In this document: one piece after another, positions 34,901 through 46,811 of the stretch
Layout: the number at the start of each line of letters is the position of its first letter
Numbering within the stretch: position 1 is the first letter of the stretch
Origin: Beverwykella pulmonaria
Taxonomy: Eukaryota; Ascomycota; Dothideomycetes; Pleosporales; Melanommataceae
Assembly (NCBI GenBank): GCA_001599595.1
Contig: BCHH01000009.1
Span: forward strand, 917,859 to 981,858
Reading direction: 5' to 3'
Length of the DNA stretch: 64,000 bases
Translations under genes and position numbers: made by a program
The notes under the pieces: generated by a model
Seen by the model: the letters and a program-made list of their open reading frames with translations, nothing else
Database searches by the model: none
What the model was told of the DNA's origin: nothing

Positions 34901-36861
34901 CCGTCGGCAATGGCAGCGGAGAGTTTCTTGAGGACCACGAGACCTACACCCTCTCCTCGGCAATAGCCATCGGCCTTTGAGTCGAAAGGTTTCGTTGGAC
35001 CGGTTGGACTGAGGAATGACGCGGCAGCGAGATTCTGGTAGACATTCGGGTTGGTGTACAAGCTCACTCCTCCTGCAATGGCCTGAGAGCAATCACCGAC
35101 TTGAATGGCCTTGCACGCAGCGTCGATAGCGACGGCTGAAGACGAACAGGCAGTATCATAGGTGATTGAAGGACCCGTCCAATCGAACCAGTGAGAGATG
35201 CGACCACTGAGGAAGGCACGAAGTGTACCCAAAGATGAAAAAGCTGTGGGGTTGTGCGAAGCAACATTGTCGTTGTAGTCATCACTGCAAACGCCAAGGT
35301 AAACTCCGATGTCGCGAGGTACCTTCTTCATGCTACCAAAGTGGCCGGAAGACTCCATGGCAGCATAGGCGACTTCGAGCAGAATCCGTTGCTGAGGATC
35401 CATGGAGGCTGCTTCTCGTGAAGACTTCTTGAAGAAGCGGTGGTCGAAGGAATCTATGTCGCGGATAAAGTTTCCATAGAACTTCAGCTTCCCATCCTTC
35501 GATCTCCGCAAGCCCTTGGTGGAAAACCGCTGAGCGGGCATCTCTGTGCACATGGATCCGCCCTCGGTGAGAAGTTTCCAGAACTCCTCAACGGAATCAG
35601 CGCCAGGGAAGCGACAAGACATACCGATAACGGCGACAGAGTGGTCTGGGTAGGGTTGGTCTTGAGGGTTCGACACGGTGGGAGTGACTGCGCCTAATGA
35701 TAGCATTCCATCAATGCTAAAGGGAATTTGATTGGAGGAAAGCAAGGCGTTTCTCCACTTGACTACTTGCAAACCAGATTCCTTGAGAATTGACGTTGGT
35801 ATGCTGTCCTTCAGGCCGAAGGAAACGGCAATGGGTCGGTCGACAGTGAGAAGCTGGGAGACCGCCGTTCCCATAGTCAAATGCCAATTCGAGAGATCCA
35901 ACAATATTTCTTGCAACACCAGCTTCGTCAAAGAATCTGAATTTATAATCTTACCGTTGACATTTGATCGCACTGGAGCTCGAAGTGGGTTGGTATTGGG
36001 AAAAGTTAAGCCTGTTCTGGAGTTGGAAAAGGCAACGATCCTGTGGAAAACATTTGTGTTGGTTGCAGAGTGGCAGCGACCTTCGAGCCCAGCAGGCTTG
36101 AATATAAGGTTTTTAGATGCAAGGCGCTGGGAGATGGCATAGACAGTCGCTTTAGGTGCAGTGATATTTACATCGGCCGAGTCTCTGATCACAGATATGT
36201 AGGCCTGGTGACATGCGTGAGTACAGTAGAGGGACAAACACATGGGAAAACTTGCATTCGGGAATTCCTTTACAACATTCATCAACTGATTGTGACTCTC
36301 GGCAGAATTCGATCGCACCGCGAGTACAGTAGTATCGCATTCTAGACGATCTAGGTCGATGTACGCCCCGATGCAGGTGGCCAAGCGCAATGCAACTTGA
36401 GCAAGCCTGAGGGTATCTTCCTCGGTGTGGGCTGATGCGAGAGCTATTGCACTCAAGAGCCCAATGCAGAAACCTTGGACACCACCCGTTTGTAGCCCTG
36501 CGAAAAGCTGGCTGTGATCAAGCCCTTGCGAGTTGTTGTCGAGATAGTGAAACAATTGTGCCATGTGGATAATGATAGTCAAGGGCATGGACAGGATATT
36601 CGGCGGTGTCACCATGCTTCCTTGGAAATCTCCCTCTTCGATCCATGTGATGAGTTTTTGGATATTATCACCGCCAGATATTCTTTCGAGGCGAGGGTCG
36701 TGGGCTGCTAAATCGTCCCATAGTGCTGGAAGTTCTTTGATAGCCAAAACTAACGAGCGTAGTCGAGCGCCCAACAGTAGGATGGAGCGAAGTTGAAGGA
36801 GATAGTCTGCGTTAGGCCACGGGGTCTGAGGTCCAAACACAACGAGTGAAGGAGCGGACAT
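28988..36861 (-). CDS. Non-reducing polyketide synthase, SAT-KS-AT-PT-ACP-CMeT-esterase
   Basis: Four exons, 2573 residues, with introns at 34684-34733, 29584-29637 and 29450-29497. Domains: SAT (1-380, GFCIG with Cys132); KS (407-830, DTACSSS Cys572, EAHGTG His707, GNIGHLEG); AT (935-1250, GHSFG Ser1025); PT (1310-1620, His1345 in KGHAV, Asp1531 in AMDNFF); one ACP (LGIDSL, Ser1717); CMeT (1850-2215, LELGGGTGG, His2120 in CIHAT); C-terminal esterase-type hydrolase (2265-2573, HGGGH, Ser2355 in GWSTGG, late HGTADDF and GLDHLF). No KR, DH or ER. All key residues are present. This order is that of NR-PKSs that make C-methylated orsellinic acids (MpaC, AusA type) and release them hydrolytically. 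Predicted product: a methylated orsellinic-type aromatic acid; methylation number and chain length cannot be read. It is divergent from an A-T-R reductase. Confidence 0.95.
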
Positions 36862-37350
36862 TGTTTGGCGAAATTGGTGAACGTATCAGTCTGGTGTTGA
36901 ATGACTGGGATACGAGCACAGTTGAATGTAGTGTGCAAAATGCATTGGGTAGATGAGAGCTACTCCATGTACGCCCTCATCTACTTCTATAAAGGGATGC
37001 CGGCCGACCGGCTAGTGAAGCGAAATTAACAGGTCCACATGTAGGGTCCCGATACTCAGCTCTTGGACAGAAACGCAGGGGTATCAACCCGGCTGACAAC
37101 AAAGCTTACGCAAGGGGCGCAGAATCGAGACACGCGTGAATGCCATGGGGCTGCATGGATATCTCCAAGAAGTGCTGTGCCTGGCACTGCTCACTCGGGT
37201 CCTGGGCACGGACCTCTCCGCCGCAAAGGCACGTATTTGCCTACCTGAGGCATTTCAGGGTGCAAAATAAGCTAGCTGTATACTATTCTTGCTCGCTGTC
37301 TGCTGATCTTTCTCTTCTTCAGCATCCGATCATATCGAACCCCTGTCTGC
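36862..37350. promoter_or_regulatory. PKS 5' region (promoter side of the core-gene divergence)
   Basis: Immediately upstream of the PKS start. On the PKS strand a CCCTTTATAGAAG element lies about 120 bp before the ATG. Next to it is CCGGCCGACCGG (about 37000-37012), with inverted CGG/CCG words of the kind Zn2Cys6 regulators use. Both are suggestive only. The remaining gap to the reductase contains an SDR relic. Confidence 0.3.
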
Positions 37351-38213
37351 CTTCTCCAAGCGTTTCCTCCTGCCCCACTACTTCCCGAGAAGAATTTGTT
37401 CTCGCTCACTGGCGCTACACCAAGCATCAGGCTTGAACTTGCAAAGATTGTGTATGCCAAGGGCGCCTTGGTTCACATCGCCGGCTGGTCAGATGCCAAA
37501 ATTGATGCTGATTTGAGGGAGGTTCAAAACTTCAAAGCCCCGACCACTGGCGCTAGATAAGTCACTCTTACGCTGTTTCCTGACGCAAGCTGGTCTTTTT
37601 TCTTCAACAACATTACAGAAAGTGATATGGGAGAAATGGGCTAAGCAGTGAGTTCCCATTTCGAGATCATGCCCCTGTGCCTTCTATGAGGAACCGTCTC
37701 TTAGAATAGGGTGGTGGCGGCAGCCACCACCCTGAGGAAATTCGTTTCTAAATAGATAAGAGCTCGCAACTGTCCTAGATAACGTGATGGGAAACTATAT
37801 ACAGTCAAAGGTTGGCACCATGTTCCTGGCATCCGAGACGACGAAGCACTTGGGAGAGGCAGGTATTATTTTTAGCCTGGGTGTTCATCCCGGGTTCTTA
37901 AGTACGCAATGAATAGGCATGCAGCAGCTGTGCAGCAATGAATCATGATAAGCATTGTCCTCGTAGACGCGAAGTTTCCCCTTGCTGGCAGTTTAGAGTT
38001 TCCTGGTCAAGCCCGCGGCTTATACGGAGCTCTGGGCTGGGTTCTCTCCTCAAGTGGCAGCAAAAACCAATGGTGGGTTCATTTTTCCTTGGAGGCACTT
38101 AGGCGCAATCCCTCCCAATATCGAAACGGGATTCAGAAAAAGGTTAAGGTGGAACGGGAGTGGCAGCGCAGTTTGTGAAGTGGTGTGGGACGGAGACCAA
38201 GCAGTATATGTAG
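37351..38213 (+). pseudogene. Relic of a short-chain dehydrogenase/reductase gene
   Basis: Three pieces of an SDR occur in order. First, LLQAFPPAPLLPEKNL followed by LTGATPSIRLELAKIVYAKG and LVHIAGWSDAKID, corresponding to the N-terminal FPPAPTF...TGAASGIGLELAKILY of the intact SDR at 48.5 kb, with its TGxxxGIG glycine motif corrupted to TGATPSIR. Second, GNYIQSKVGTMFLASE (the catalytic YxxxK) and GIIFSLGVHPGFLST. Third, AAYTELWAGFSPQVAAKTNG, GGFIFPWRHLGAIPPNIETG and, after a frameshift, GTGVAAQFVKWCGTETKQYM, then TAG at 38211. A TAA breaks the first piece at about 37557 and a TGA follows GFLSTQ. The middle (NAG motif, catalytic Ser) is missing. It sits between the divergent PKS and reductase, and is a paralogue of the living cluster SDR. 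Confidence 0.85.
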
Positions 38214-38699
38214 ACTGGTGATAGTCGCGAGCCTGGAGTTGACGGTGTTGAGAAGGAACATGGAAGATGATGGGCTGAGAAGGAAGATGGAAGATGATGG
38301 ACCTGTTGACGCGTGCAGGGTCCTGCTGTGCTTCATCATTTTGATTCGCTTAGCTGGTCCCTGAATTTACCTCAGGGTAATCTCGTCGCCCTTCTTATCA
38401 CAACACATATTCGCACCAAATGTACATCCATAAAAGGATATATTTTCGTACAAATTTCTTGCGCGTTGTCTTTCCGAATGCCATGTCACCTTCCTGGGAC
38501 GGACCCGAGTTGGCACGGGCCTGGGAACGGAGAAGGCTCATCAGTCCGGCTCACCGCACACCAAGTCCGGCGCTGCTCTATGCGGCGAACGACCTTCAGG
38601 TAGACCACTCATGCATCGGGCGCACCTATGCTGAATTTGCGTGCTCCAACTGCATCGTTTCATGGGATATTCCACAATCCCCGCCAAAATTCTTTGATC

Positions 38700-41600
38700 A
38701 TGTCTTCAAGCCCTGCTATATCGACGCTTCCATCTTCGCAGGGCGATAAAGGCTACTTCTCTAGAGCCTTACTCGACCTTACTCTTGGAAATCAGGGTAT
38801 TAAAACTATTCCCGAGTTGATCGAGTTCAATGCTCGCGTAAATGGAGATTTGGTGTTCTGTTCGCAAACACTCAAAGATGGCGGAAGTATCACTATTTCA
38901 CACCGGCAATTGAAGCAAGCCATCCTCAAATGTCGCAAGCACTTCGTCAAAACTGCGCCCCATCTCCAATTGCCAGCTCGAGATGAAAATGGCAAGTTTG
39001 TGAAGGGACGGCCGATTGCGCTGCTTGGAGAGAGCAATGTAATTCTGCTCACCCACTTGCTCGCCTTGATTGGCATGGGCGTACCAGTTCGTCCACCCAC
39101 ACCACATTCCATCGCCTCTTCACTCTCTGATATATCAACTCCAGGTTCTATTATTATCTGCGCGGCTCAGTCCCGTCGCAGTACAGCACTTGCTTGCCAA
39201 AACTGAGACTGTTGCCATCATCACCTCCGCAAAACTGAAGGCTACCACCGCTAAAGCCGCTGTCTCAGAGTTTCATGGAGGGGAAAAATCCCCCACGATC
39301 TATGATCAAATCTCCTTGGATGAGCTTCTTGAGCTTCACGTTGAGGAAGTTGAAGAAGACATGCTTGTCCATGCTCCTGGCTATTACATTGACGAAGAAG
39401 ATCGAAATGTCTTGATACTACACTCTTCCGGAACCACAGGCATGCCGAAGCCCATATATACATCTCATGGGTACCTCATGTCCTTCACTACCTGTCATGA
39501 GTTGGCAAGTAGCTGCGATACTGAGAAACCCTGTTTGTCTACGCTCCCGCTTTATCATGTCAGTCCCCTCTGACTCTCTTTCGCAAGTACGACTAACAAA
39601 GAGATCAGGGGTTTGGTCTCATCGCACCGATATTATCAATGGGTGCTGGTATGCCCTTCTGCTTACCACCGAGCTCCACCATTCCCACCGGGTCGTTGAT
39701 TGCGCAGCAGCTCCGATCTCAACATTTAGCGTCATTGATCACCGTTCCCTCCATCTTGGAAGAAGTCTCACTTCTTCCCGGAGGAGAAGGTATTCGTTTG
39801 CTGAGCAGTCTTCAGTTTGTCGCATTTGGAGGAGGACAGCTGAAAACCTCCATCGGAGAGACACTTTCGCGCGCCGGGGTACGCCTCGTAAACCACTATG
39901 GAACGACAGAGAGCGGACCACTGTCACCTCTGTTCATTCCGGGAAGCGATTATGACTATCGCTACTTCAGGCTTCGCAAGGATGTCAAGCTACAAATTAA
40001 CCCTGCTCCCAACGCAATCGACGGAGCAAAGCGATTCACTTTAACCACATTCCCACCAGGATGGGGAGCACCGTTCCATATTCAAGATCAGTTGGTTGCA
40101 AACCCTTCACAGCCAGATTCTGACTTCAACGCAGTTGGGAGAAACGACGACGTCATCGTCTTGGCCACAGGAGAGAAGGTACTTCCATCCATCCTCGAGA
40201 GTCGCCTTCTAGAAGACCATCGCTTGTCCGGAGCTATTGCATTCGGAGATGGCCAATTCGAAATAGGTGCCGTCATCCAAGTCGCGTCACACGTTGTTGT
40301 GGATGATGTTAAGGAGTTCAAGGCTAGCCTTTGGTCCACCATCCGGGATGCGAACAAAGAAATGGATGCACAAGGTCGCATCTCTTCTCTCGACGCAATA
40401 ATACTTGTTCCCTCAGATGTGAAACTACCTCGATCAGATAAAGGTTCCATCCTTCGTCGCGAAGTCTACGCCCGGTTCGAAGTGCCGATTCAGAAGGTAT
40501 ATTGCGATTTGGATGAACGCAGCGGTTTTAGCAATGACCCCAGCATCCTAGACATGGATAATCTAGAAACACAAATCCAAGACTTCATACAGATCTCGCT
40601 GAGTTGGAGGATACAAGCCGGACAATGGTCATATGATGACGACCTTTTTGAACTTGGGATGGATTCGCTTCAGGCACTTCAGTTACGACGTTTCCTGCTT
40701 TCGGCCATTGTGCCTCCGACAACTCTTATTCGCCCCTCGGAGCTCATTCCTCGCGATTTTGTTTATTCACATCCTTCCATTACGCAGATCGCCAAAGCGT
40801 TAAGAGGTATTAGTCGAGGTGAGACTCAAACTTCAACGAGCGTGGAAGATATCGAAAAACTCGTAGATGAATACACTTCTTCGCACTCATCGTCAAATTT
40901 AGAGTCAAAGAAAACCAAAGCTTTCATTATTCTGACTGGAGCGACTGGCAGCCTTGGTGCACACCTCCTCTCAAAACTTGTATCGCTTCCTCAAGTCTCT
41001 CGAGTGATCTGCCTCAGTCGACCTCAAGCAGAGCGTCATCCCATCATTCGCCAAAGGGATTCCCTGGTAGAGAAAGGATTGGAACTCCCGGATGCGGCAT
41101 GGTCTAAGATTGACGTCATTGAGACAGATATCTCACAACTATACCTAGGTCTGAGCGAAGCACGGTATGCGGAGATCAGGTCAAACGTCACGCACATTAT
41201 CCACGTCGCTTGGCCCATGGATTTCAAGCGAAAGGTGCATTCGTACCGCTCCGCATTTCAGAGTTTGAAGAATCTAACCACGCTCGCTCGACATTCAAAT
41301 GAAATCCACCTACACGTGCGCGCTAGGCTTCTATTCGTCTCTTCCATCGCCGTCGTAGGCCAGCACAGCAAAGTGACGTCAGATTCGATGGTGCCGGAGG
41401 CTCCTATGCCAGATACTACATGCACCAGCCGCATTGGCTACGCACAAGCTAAGTATATCTGTGAACGCATACTCGAGAACACTGCAGCGCAATATTCGCA
41501 CCAACTCGAAGTGAGTTATATCCGTGTCGGCCAAATGTCAGGGAGTTCCACCGCTGGATACTGGAACTCGAAGGAGCATCTGCCCGCTCTTATCAGGGCG

Positions 41601-42105
41601 TCGCAGATAATCGGAAAACTCCCAAAGTTGCAAGGTGTACGTAGTCCCAATTTGCATTAGCACTCGCCCTAAAGGCATACAAGCGTTAACCTTCACTCAG
41701 ACACTCTCCTGGATCCCAGTCGACGATGCCGCATCTGTGATCACCGACGTCCTCTTCTCGCCCACGCCCTTGCACATAGCATATCATCTCGAGAACCCAG
41801 TTAGACAGCCCTGGCACGATGTTCTCTCTAACATTGCCGCCTCGCTTGGTCTCCGATCCACTGACTCTATAACTCTGTATGACTGGGTCGCCGAAGTGCG
41901 TGCATGTGCCGACAACGAGTCCCAGGCAAAGAAGCTGAGTGATTTCTTCGAGGGAGACTTTGAGCATATGGCTTGTGGGGAGGTAGTGCTTGATACCTTT
42001 CAAGCCAGGCAAGTGTCCCAAACATTGCGGAAGGTGGGGCTGATTGGGGCTGAAAGCATTGAGAAATACGTGAAGTATTGGAAGCGAGTTGGGCTTTTAA
42101 AGTAA
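38700..42105 (+). CDS. NRPS-like carboxylic acid reductase (adenylation - thiolation - NAD(P)H reductase)
   Basis: Four exons, 1077 residues, with introns at 39087-39144, 39559-39608 and 41637-41700. The A domain has core SSGTTGMPKP (223-232) and NHYGTTESG (362-370). The T domain is LGMDSL with Ser620 as phosphopantetheine site. The thioester-reductase domain has TGATGSLG (710-717) for NADPH and YAQAK with Tyr878 and Lys882. No condensation domain. Such A-T-R enzymes activate an aryl carboxylate as AMP ester, load it on the T domain and release it as an aldehyde. In Aspergillus terreus and others an NR-PKS and this enzyme type together make methylated orsellinaldehydes. Divergence from the PKS fits the same job. 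ATG at 38700 chosen; an in-frame upstream ATG (38628) adds a less likely extension. Confidence 0.93.
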
Positions 42106-42227
42106 GATCTAAAGTCTGAATGATGATGGTTAGTCATACATCATACAGAGCGAACTGGTGACCAATTGAAAGAGACCTAGATGCTCCCTATAATAGCGGT
42201 TTACGGAAATTCTTCATTGTGACTTTA

Positions 42228-42593
42228 GAGAAAGGACTACATTCTCATCACACGCCTGTCCATACGTCCATGCAAGATATATCTCTGATCCAAACATACA
42301 AAATTGTTAAATAGTGGCTTGAATCCCATGAAATTTGGACGGTAGAATGGCCTCCCTACTTACCTGACCTCAACCCGATCGAGCACATGCGGTGGCCCTC
42401 AAACCTCGTACACAAGCTCCATCCTGACCTTACCAGAACGAGCCAATCACAATCTGACTGGGATGCGATGAGAGCTGCTGTCAAAGAGACCTGGATGATG
42501 TTACCCAATTCATTGATTCGGAGGCTCATTGAGTTCATGCCTAGGCGTTTGGATGTAGTACGAAAAGCAAAGGGCTGGCAAACCAAATATTAA
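42228..42593 (+). mobile_element. Tc1-type transposase C-terminal fragment
   Basis: A frame reads TPVHTSM, a TAG at 42312-42314, WLESHEIWTVEWPPYLPDLN, PIEHMRWPSNLVHK, then DAMRAAVKETWMMLPNSLI and MPRRLDVVRKAKGWQTKY with a TAA. WPPYxPDLNPIEH is the DDE/D signature of Tc1 transposases. The first catalytic Asp and the DNA-binding domain are gone. The fragment starts 120 bp after the reductase stop and lies beside the truncated O-methyltransferase relic, so it probably took part in that truncation. Confidence 0.85.
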
Positions 42594-42732
42594 GCTCCGG
42601 GGTACCCTTGGTTATATTGCGTAGAGCAAAATTGTACATATTTATAATGCCGAGCGGTTTATTAGCCTAAAATTGTACAGAATTGGAGCTTATGAATTTT
42701 CGGCCAAGCAATCCAACCTTGGAGACTTTTGT

Positions 42733-43340
42733 CTACCAACCGTAGAAGTAGTCGCTAGAGTTGTTCTCGATGTTGAAGCTGGTCTCATTTGCTTCGTCGC
42801 TGTAGGGGCATTTCATGTGCGCTTCGATGACTTTCGGGCTTGCCGGCGCGGGATCTGCGACGAGGAAGCCGATGGTGTCCACGGCTTCTGAGTTTTGGGC
42901 GAGGATGCGGGACGAGGCTGTGTGGTGCACGAATCTGGGTTTGATCTCAGCAAAGAGACGCGATTGATCATCGCATGTTGAAGGAAGAATTTCAGCAATA
43001 CAGGATCATCGCCAGCGGATTTGGCGACTGCTGCGAATGATATGTCACCCTCGAGGAGAATGAGGTCAGGAATATTGTGGCGGTACAGAAAACACAGCGC
43101 CTGCAGGTTTGTGAATGTGAAGAGCGTCTCCAATAGAGTACCAGCAAGACCCAGCACCAACCATTTCAGGTCTTAGCTTTTATTGATATAGCTTTGCGCT
43201 CCGCCTCAAGATGAAAGAGGAGATCCATAAACGTGTCGTAGAAGAAGTGGATTGGAAGTAGCCCAACTGCAGCTGTGTGCGCATCCAGGCTTTTTGGCGC
43301 AGGTGAGAACACGCTTGGCGAGTGCGGTGAGGGTGGACAT
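42733..43340 (-). pseudogene. O-methyltransferase gene, N-terminal relic
   Basis: On the minus strand, MSTLTALAKRVLT continues (after a shift) as APKSLDAHTAAVGLLPIHF and HLEAERKAISIKAKT. A further shift gives TLLETLFTFTNLQALCFLY, RHNIPDLILLEGDISFAAVA and DDPVLLKFFLQHAMINRV. A third shift leads to HHTASSRILAQNSEAVDTIG and SDEANETSFNIENN, stopping after DYFYGW. This is the dimerisation and winged-helix part of plant-type/fungal class I O-methyltransferases (HTASSRxLAxD is typical). The SAM-binding domain is absent. Three frameshifts plus truncation make it dead. Position inside the cluster suggests the ancestor O-methylated the product. Confidence 0.85.
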
Positions 43341-43680
43341 TGTGTTTGCAGTTCGGTGAATTCTAGAGAGTTAGTGTAGAGTTGATAATGCAACTGCTAG
43401 AGTTATTTGAAGCGTTTGGTTCTGAATTAGTAGAAGCGCCATCATAACCGACTGGTAAACTCTCCACCGTGAAGACCCGACTTCGCGCTCTATCATAGCT
43501 TTGTGCACAGCAAACTTTAATATCCTGAGCCTCAAAAGGCCCCATCGGTCAGAAGAGAGGACGTGGATCCTCAGCCACAGAAACGATGAGCGCCACCAAT
43601 TTTAGTGAATGTGTATAAGTTTGTCAACACTGCGACAGGATTTAACTACATATTTCTTAATCTTCGTTCATGGTTTCAAT

Positions 43681-45718
43681 ATGTTGAACATCTTTACCAC
43701 AGCGGCTGTCCTTTCTTTCGCTCTCTCCGGACTTGCGAAACCGGTCCACAGTGAAGCTCGACAGGTTGAGTCTGAGTATTCAGCTGGTGGGGGACGTCGA
43801 CTACTTGGGTCCTCCTTCGGGCCTCCCGGAAATGCAAGATACGATTATGTCGTGATCGGCGGTGGAACAGCTGGTTTGGTGGTGGCCACGAGGCTCGCTG
43901 AAGACGCTTCTAAATCGGTCGCTGTTATCGAGGCGGGCACTTTCTACGAGGTCGCAAATTCGAACCTCAGCCAGATCCCCCTCTTTGGACCTGGAGGTTC
44001 AGGCAAGTCTCCTTTGGATACATATCCAATGGTCGACTGGCAGTTCCAGACGACTCCCCAAGCAGTAAGCTCAGGTACCAGTGCAGATCCCCAGTGCAGA
44101 TCCTCAGATCCCCAATGCGGATTCCCCTAGTGCAGATCTTCAGGGCAGGGTGCTGACAGAAGCTTTCGTAGGGTATGCTTGGCCAATCGGTCCACTACCC
44201 GCGTGGCAAGGCTCTCGGTGGCTCATCTGCACGCCATTTCCTCACATATCAGATTGGACCCAAGGGCGCCTACCAGCGGTGGGCTGACCAGGTCGGAGAC
44301 CAGGCTTACAGCTGGAACAACTTTTTGCCATATTTTCAGAAGAGTCAGGATTTCAGTCCCCCACACGGGCGCCCCGCTAATGCCACCCCTGCGTACGATG
44401 TGAATTCACTCAAACGCGGCGGCCCGCTTTCGCTAACGTTCGCCCCATACGCCATGGCGTTTTCGTCGTGGGCCCAAAAGACATTTACGGCCATGGGCCT
44501 CTTGCCAATCAACGGCTTTACGAGTGGATCAATTCTCGGGTCCTCATATCAGCTTCTCACGGTCTCCAAGACATCAGTCAGGGAGTCATCTGAAACCGCC
44601 TTTTTGCAGAAAAAAGGCTTTCAGCAGTCTAATCTGGTCGTATATTCTTCGATAATGGCGCAGAAGATCCTATTTCAGGGCACCAAGGCAACCGGTGTGC
44701 AAATCCTCATGGGCGGGATCCCGTTCGTACTTTCTGCAAACAAGGAGGTTATTGTGTGCGCAGGTGCATTCCAATCCCCGCAACTGCTCATGGTGTCTGG
44801 AATTGGACCCAAAGAGACCCTTTCTAAGTTCAACATCCCTGTTGTCAAGGTCTTACCTGGTGTTGGGCAGGGCATGGAGGACCACGTTTTGGGCGGTCCC
44901 AGTTACCGTGTGCAAGTCGTGACGACTTCGGCAATGTCGAACCCTACATTTGCCGAGGCTCAGGTACAGAAATATCTGAAATCGGACAGTGGTATGCTCA
45001 CCTCTGTGGGCGCCGATTTGTTGGCGTTTGAGAAGTTACCCAAGAATGTCACTGTGTCACTGCCTTCGGCTGCCCAGTCAGACTTATCGAAGCTTCCCTC
45101 TGACTGGCCAGATATCGAGTTTTTACCAGTCAGTGCCTTTTTCGGTAATCAAACAAACCTCCGCACCGATGCGCCAAAGGACGGGTTTCAGTACGCCACC
45201 ATAGCAGTGGCACTAGCGGCTCCCCTCTCGCGAGGCACTCTCTCCATCCAGTCAGCCGACATCAACGCTCCGCCGGTCATCAACCCGAACTGGTTGACCC
45301 ACCCTACTGATCAGGCAGTTGCCGTTGCCGCATACAAACGCGCCCGGGACGTCTTCGCCAGTATGAAGGACATTCTCATTGGCGCGGAGTACTTCCCCGG
45401 TCCTTCAGTGAAGACTGATGCGCAGCTTCTTACCCTTGTGCGGCAGAGCTTCGGAACAGTCTTCCACGCTAGCTGCACATGCCGAATGGGACAATCGAGT
45501 GACCCTTTGGCTGTAGTAGACAGCAAAGGGCGGGTATTCGGTGTCCAAGGCCTCCGAGTGGTGGACGCTAGCGCTTTCGCACTCCTCCCTCCTGGGCATC
45601 CGCAGGCTACTATTTGTACGTCATGCCTAATGTTTTGGTTACTTGACGTCTCCGTGCTAACTCATTGATAGATGCCCTAGCTGAGAAAATCTCGGACGAC
45701 ATCAAGAAAGGGTCATGA
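43681..45718 (+). CDS. Secreted GMC-family FAD oxidoreductase
   Basis: Three exons, 624 residues, with introns at 44065-44171 and 45616-45671. A signal peptide (MLNIFTTAAVLSFALSGLA) is followed by the ADP-binding motif VVIGGGTAG (58-65 region) and VAVIEAG. The GMC signature is PRGKALGGSSA. Near the C-terminus are MGQSSDPLAVVD and PPGHPQATIYALAEKI, whose His is the catalytic base position. Relatives include aryl-alcohol oxidases and patulin synthase PatE, which oxidise alcohols or aldehydes outside the cytosol. With an aryl-aldehyde-forming pair next door, an aromatic alcohol or hemiacetal intermediate is a reasonable substrate (inference). Start 43681 was chosen over an in-frame ATG at 43609 because the signal peptide begins there. 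The first intron contains repeated GTGCAGATC words. Confidence 0.92.
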
Positions 45719-46811
45719 GCTATTTCGATTTTCTTTTTCTTTTCTCACGTGGGGCATTGGTGACGCTGAAGCAACTACTTCAGTGGAGGAGGCTGTATCA
45801 TCTGCATCTTTCCCGTGTTCTACTTTCTACATGGGATGGCACATTGTCTATAGAAATATAGACCCTATTCGTGGATAATGCAGATGAGATAAAAATTAGC
45901 CATAATGATTATTGCTCAGATGCTGTACGGCTCTCATTCGCATAGTATAAATCTCAACAGTTCTCTAAATTCGCTGTCCTTTTTCAAAGTCGGATTCCAG
46001 CCTTCTGGTTGCATGCGAAACAGCTCACTTAGTTTGTGTTAAAGAAAACAATAGATCGCCATGGAAGTGGCGACCTTGGAATGATAGGTGCCGATAGATG
46101 TAAGGTACGACGACTATTTGATATGACCAAACTTTGCCCACCGTTGTCTTCGTTGGACCGCAATTCGTACGAGATACGGATCAGGCCAATAGCCCAACAC
46201 GCTAGTAAATATCGATCACGGCTTCGGGAATCCTGTTCCGTAGTAATATCCTCGTTCCGTAGCGGGAACCTAGCTGGGTATAATCTATGTAATAAAAGTT
46301 AGTCGGGCTGTAGGCGATCCAGCATCATCTTGGTCTCAGCACAATAATTGTGATCCGCCGCAAATCAAGTGAAAAAGTGATAGGGCCGTAAATCTGGTTG
46401 GTCCAAACACCATTTTCACACACAAATCAACAAAAAATAGAAGAACCACAGCATCCAACATCCCGATAGTTTGGCTCAGGCGTGTCTAGTTTTACAATAC
46501 GCCACGTAGTCCCACAAGGCCATCGTCTAAGAGTCTTTTTTTTTTTTTCGCATCTAGTGATCCCACGAACCCTTACATAGATATCTCCAAGCTAGTGACC
46601 GCGAGGCTGATGACCGCGAGGCTAATGATCGTGAGGCTGACTTTTATCACCAGAGACTTTGGTGGCAGATTTGCGACACATAGTCGGCGTCAAAGTTTGA
46701 CATTCTTGTGGAGACCCCTGAGCGCTGCTTTGCATGTCTTCTACCTATCCCTGCAGTCAAATCTACAATCTACAGCACCACGTTCAATTTCCGCCGAACC
46801 AAAAAATTCAT
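45719..46811. other. Intergenic region with poly-T and a small tandem repeat
   Basis: No gene recognised. A T tract lies near 46538-46551. Just before the Myb gene there are three 15-bp tandem units, TGACCGCGAGGCTGA and variants, at 46596-46640. The 3' part should contain the Myb gene promoter. Confidence 0.55.

Noticed and set aside
37945..38178. 77-codon plus-strand frame upstream of the reductase
   Set aside because: It is an out-of-frame reading of the SDR relic; the correct frame gives YTELWAGFSP and WCGTETKQYM.
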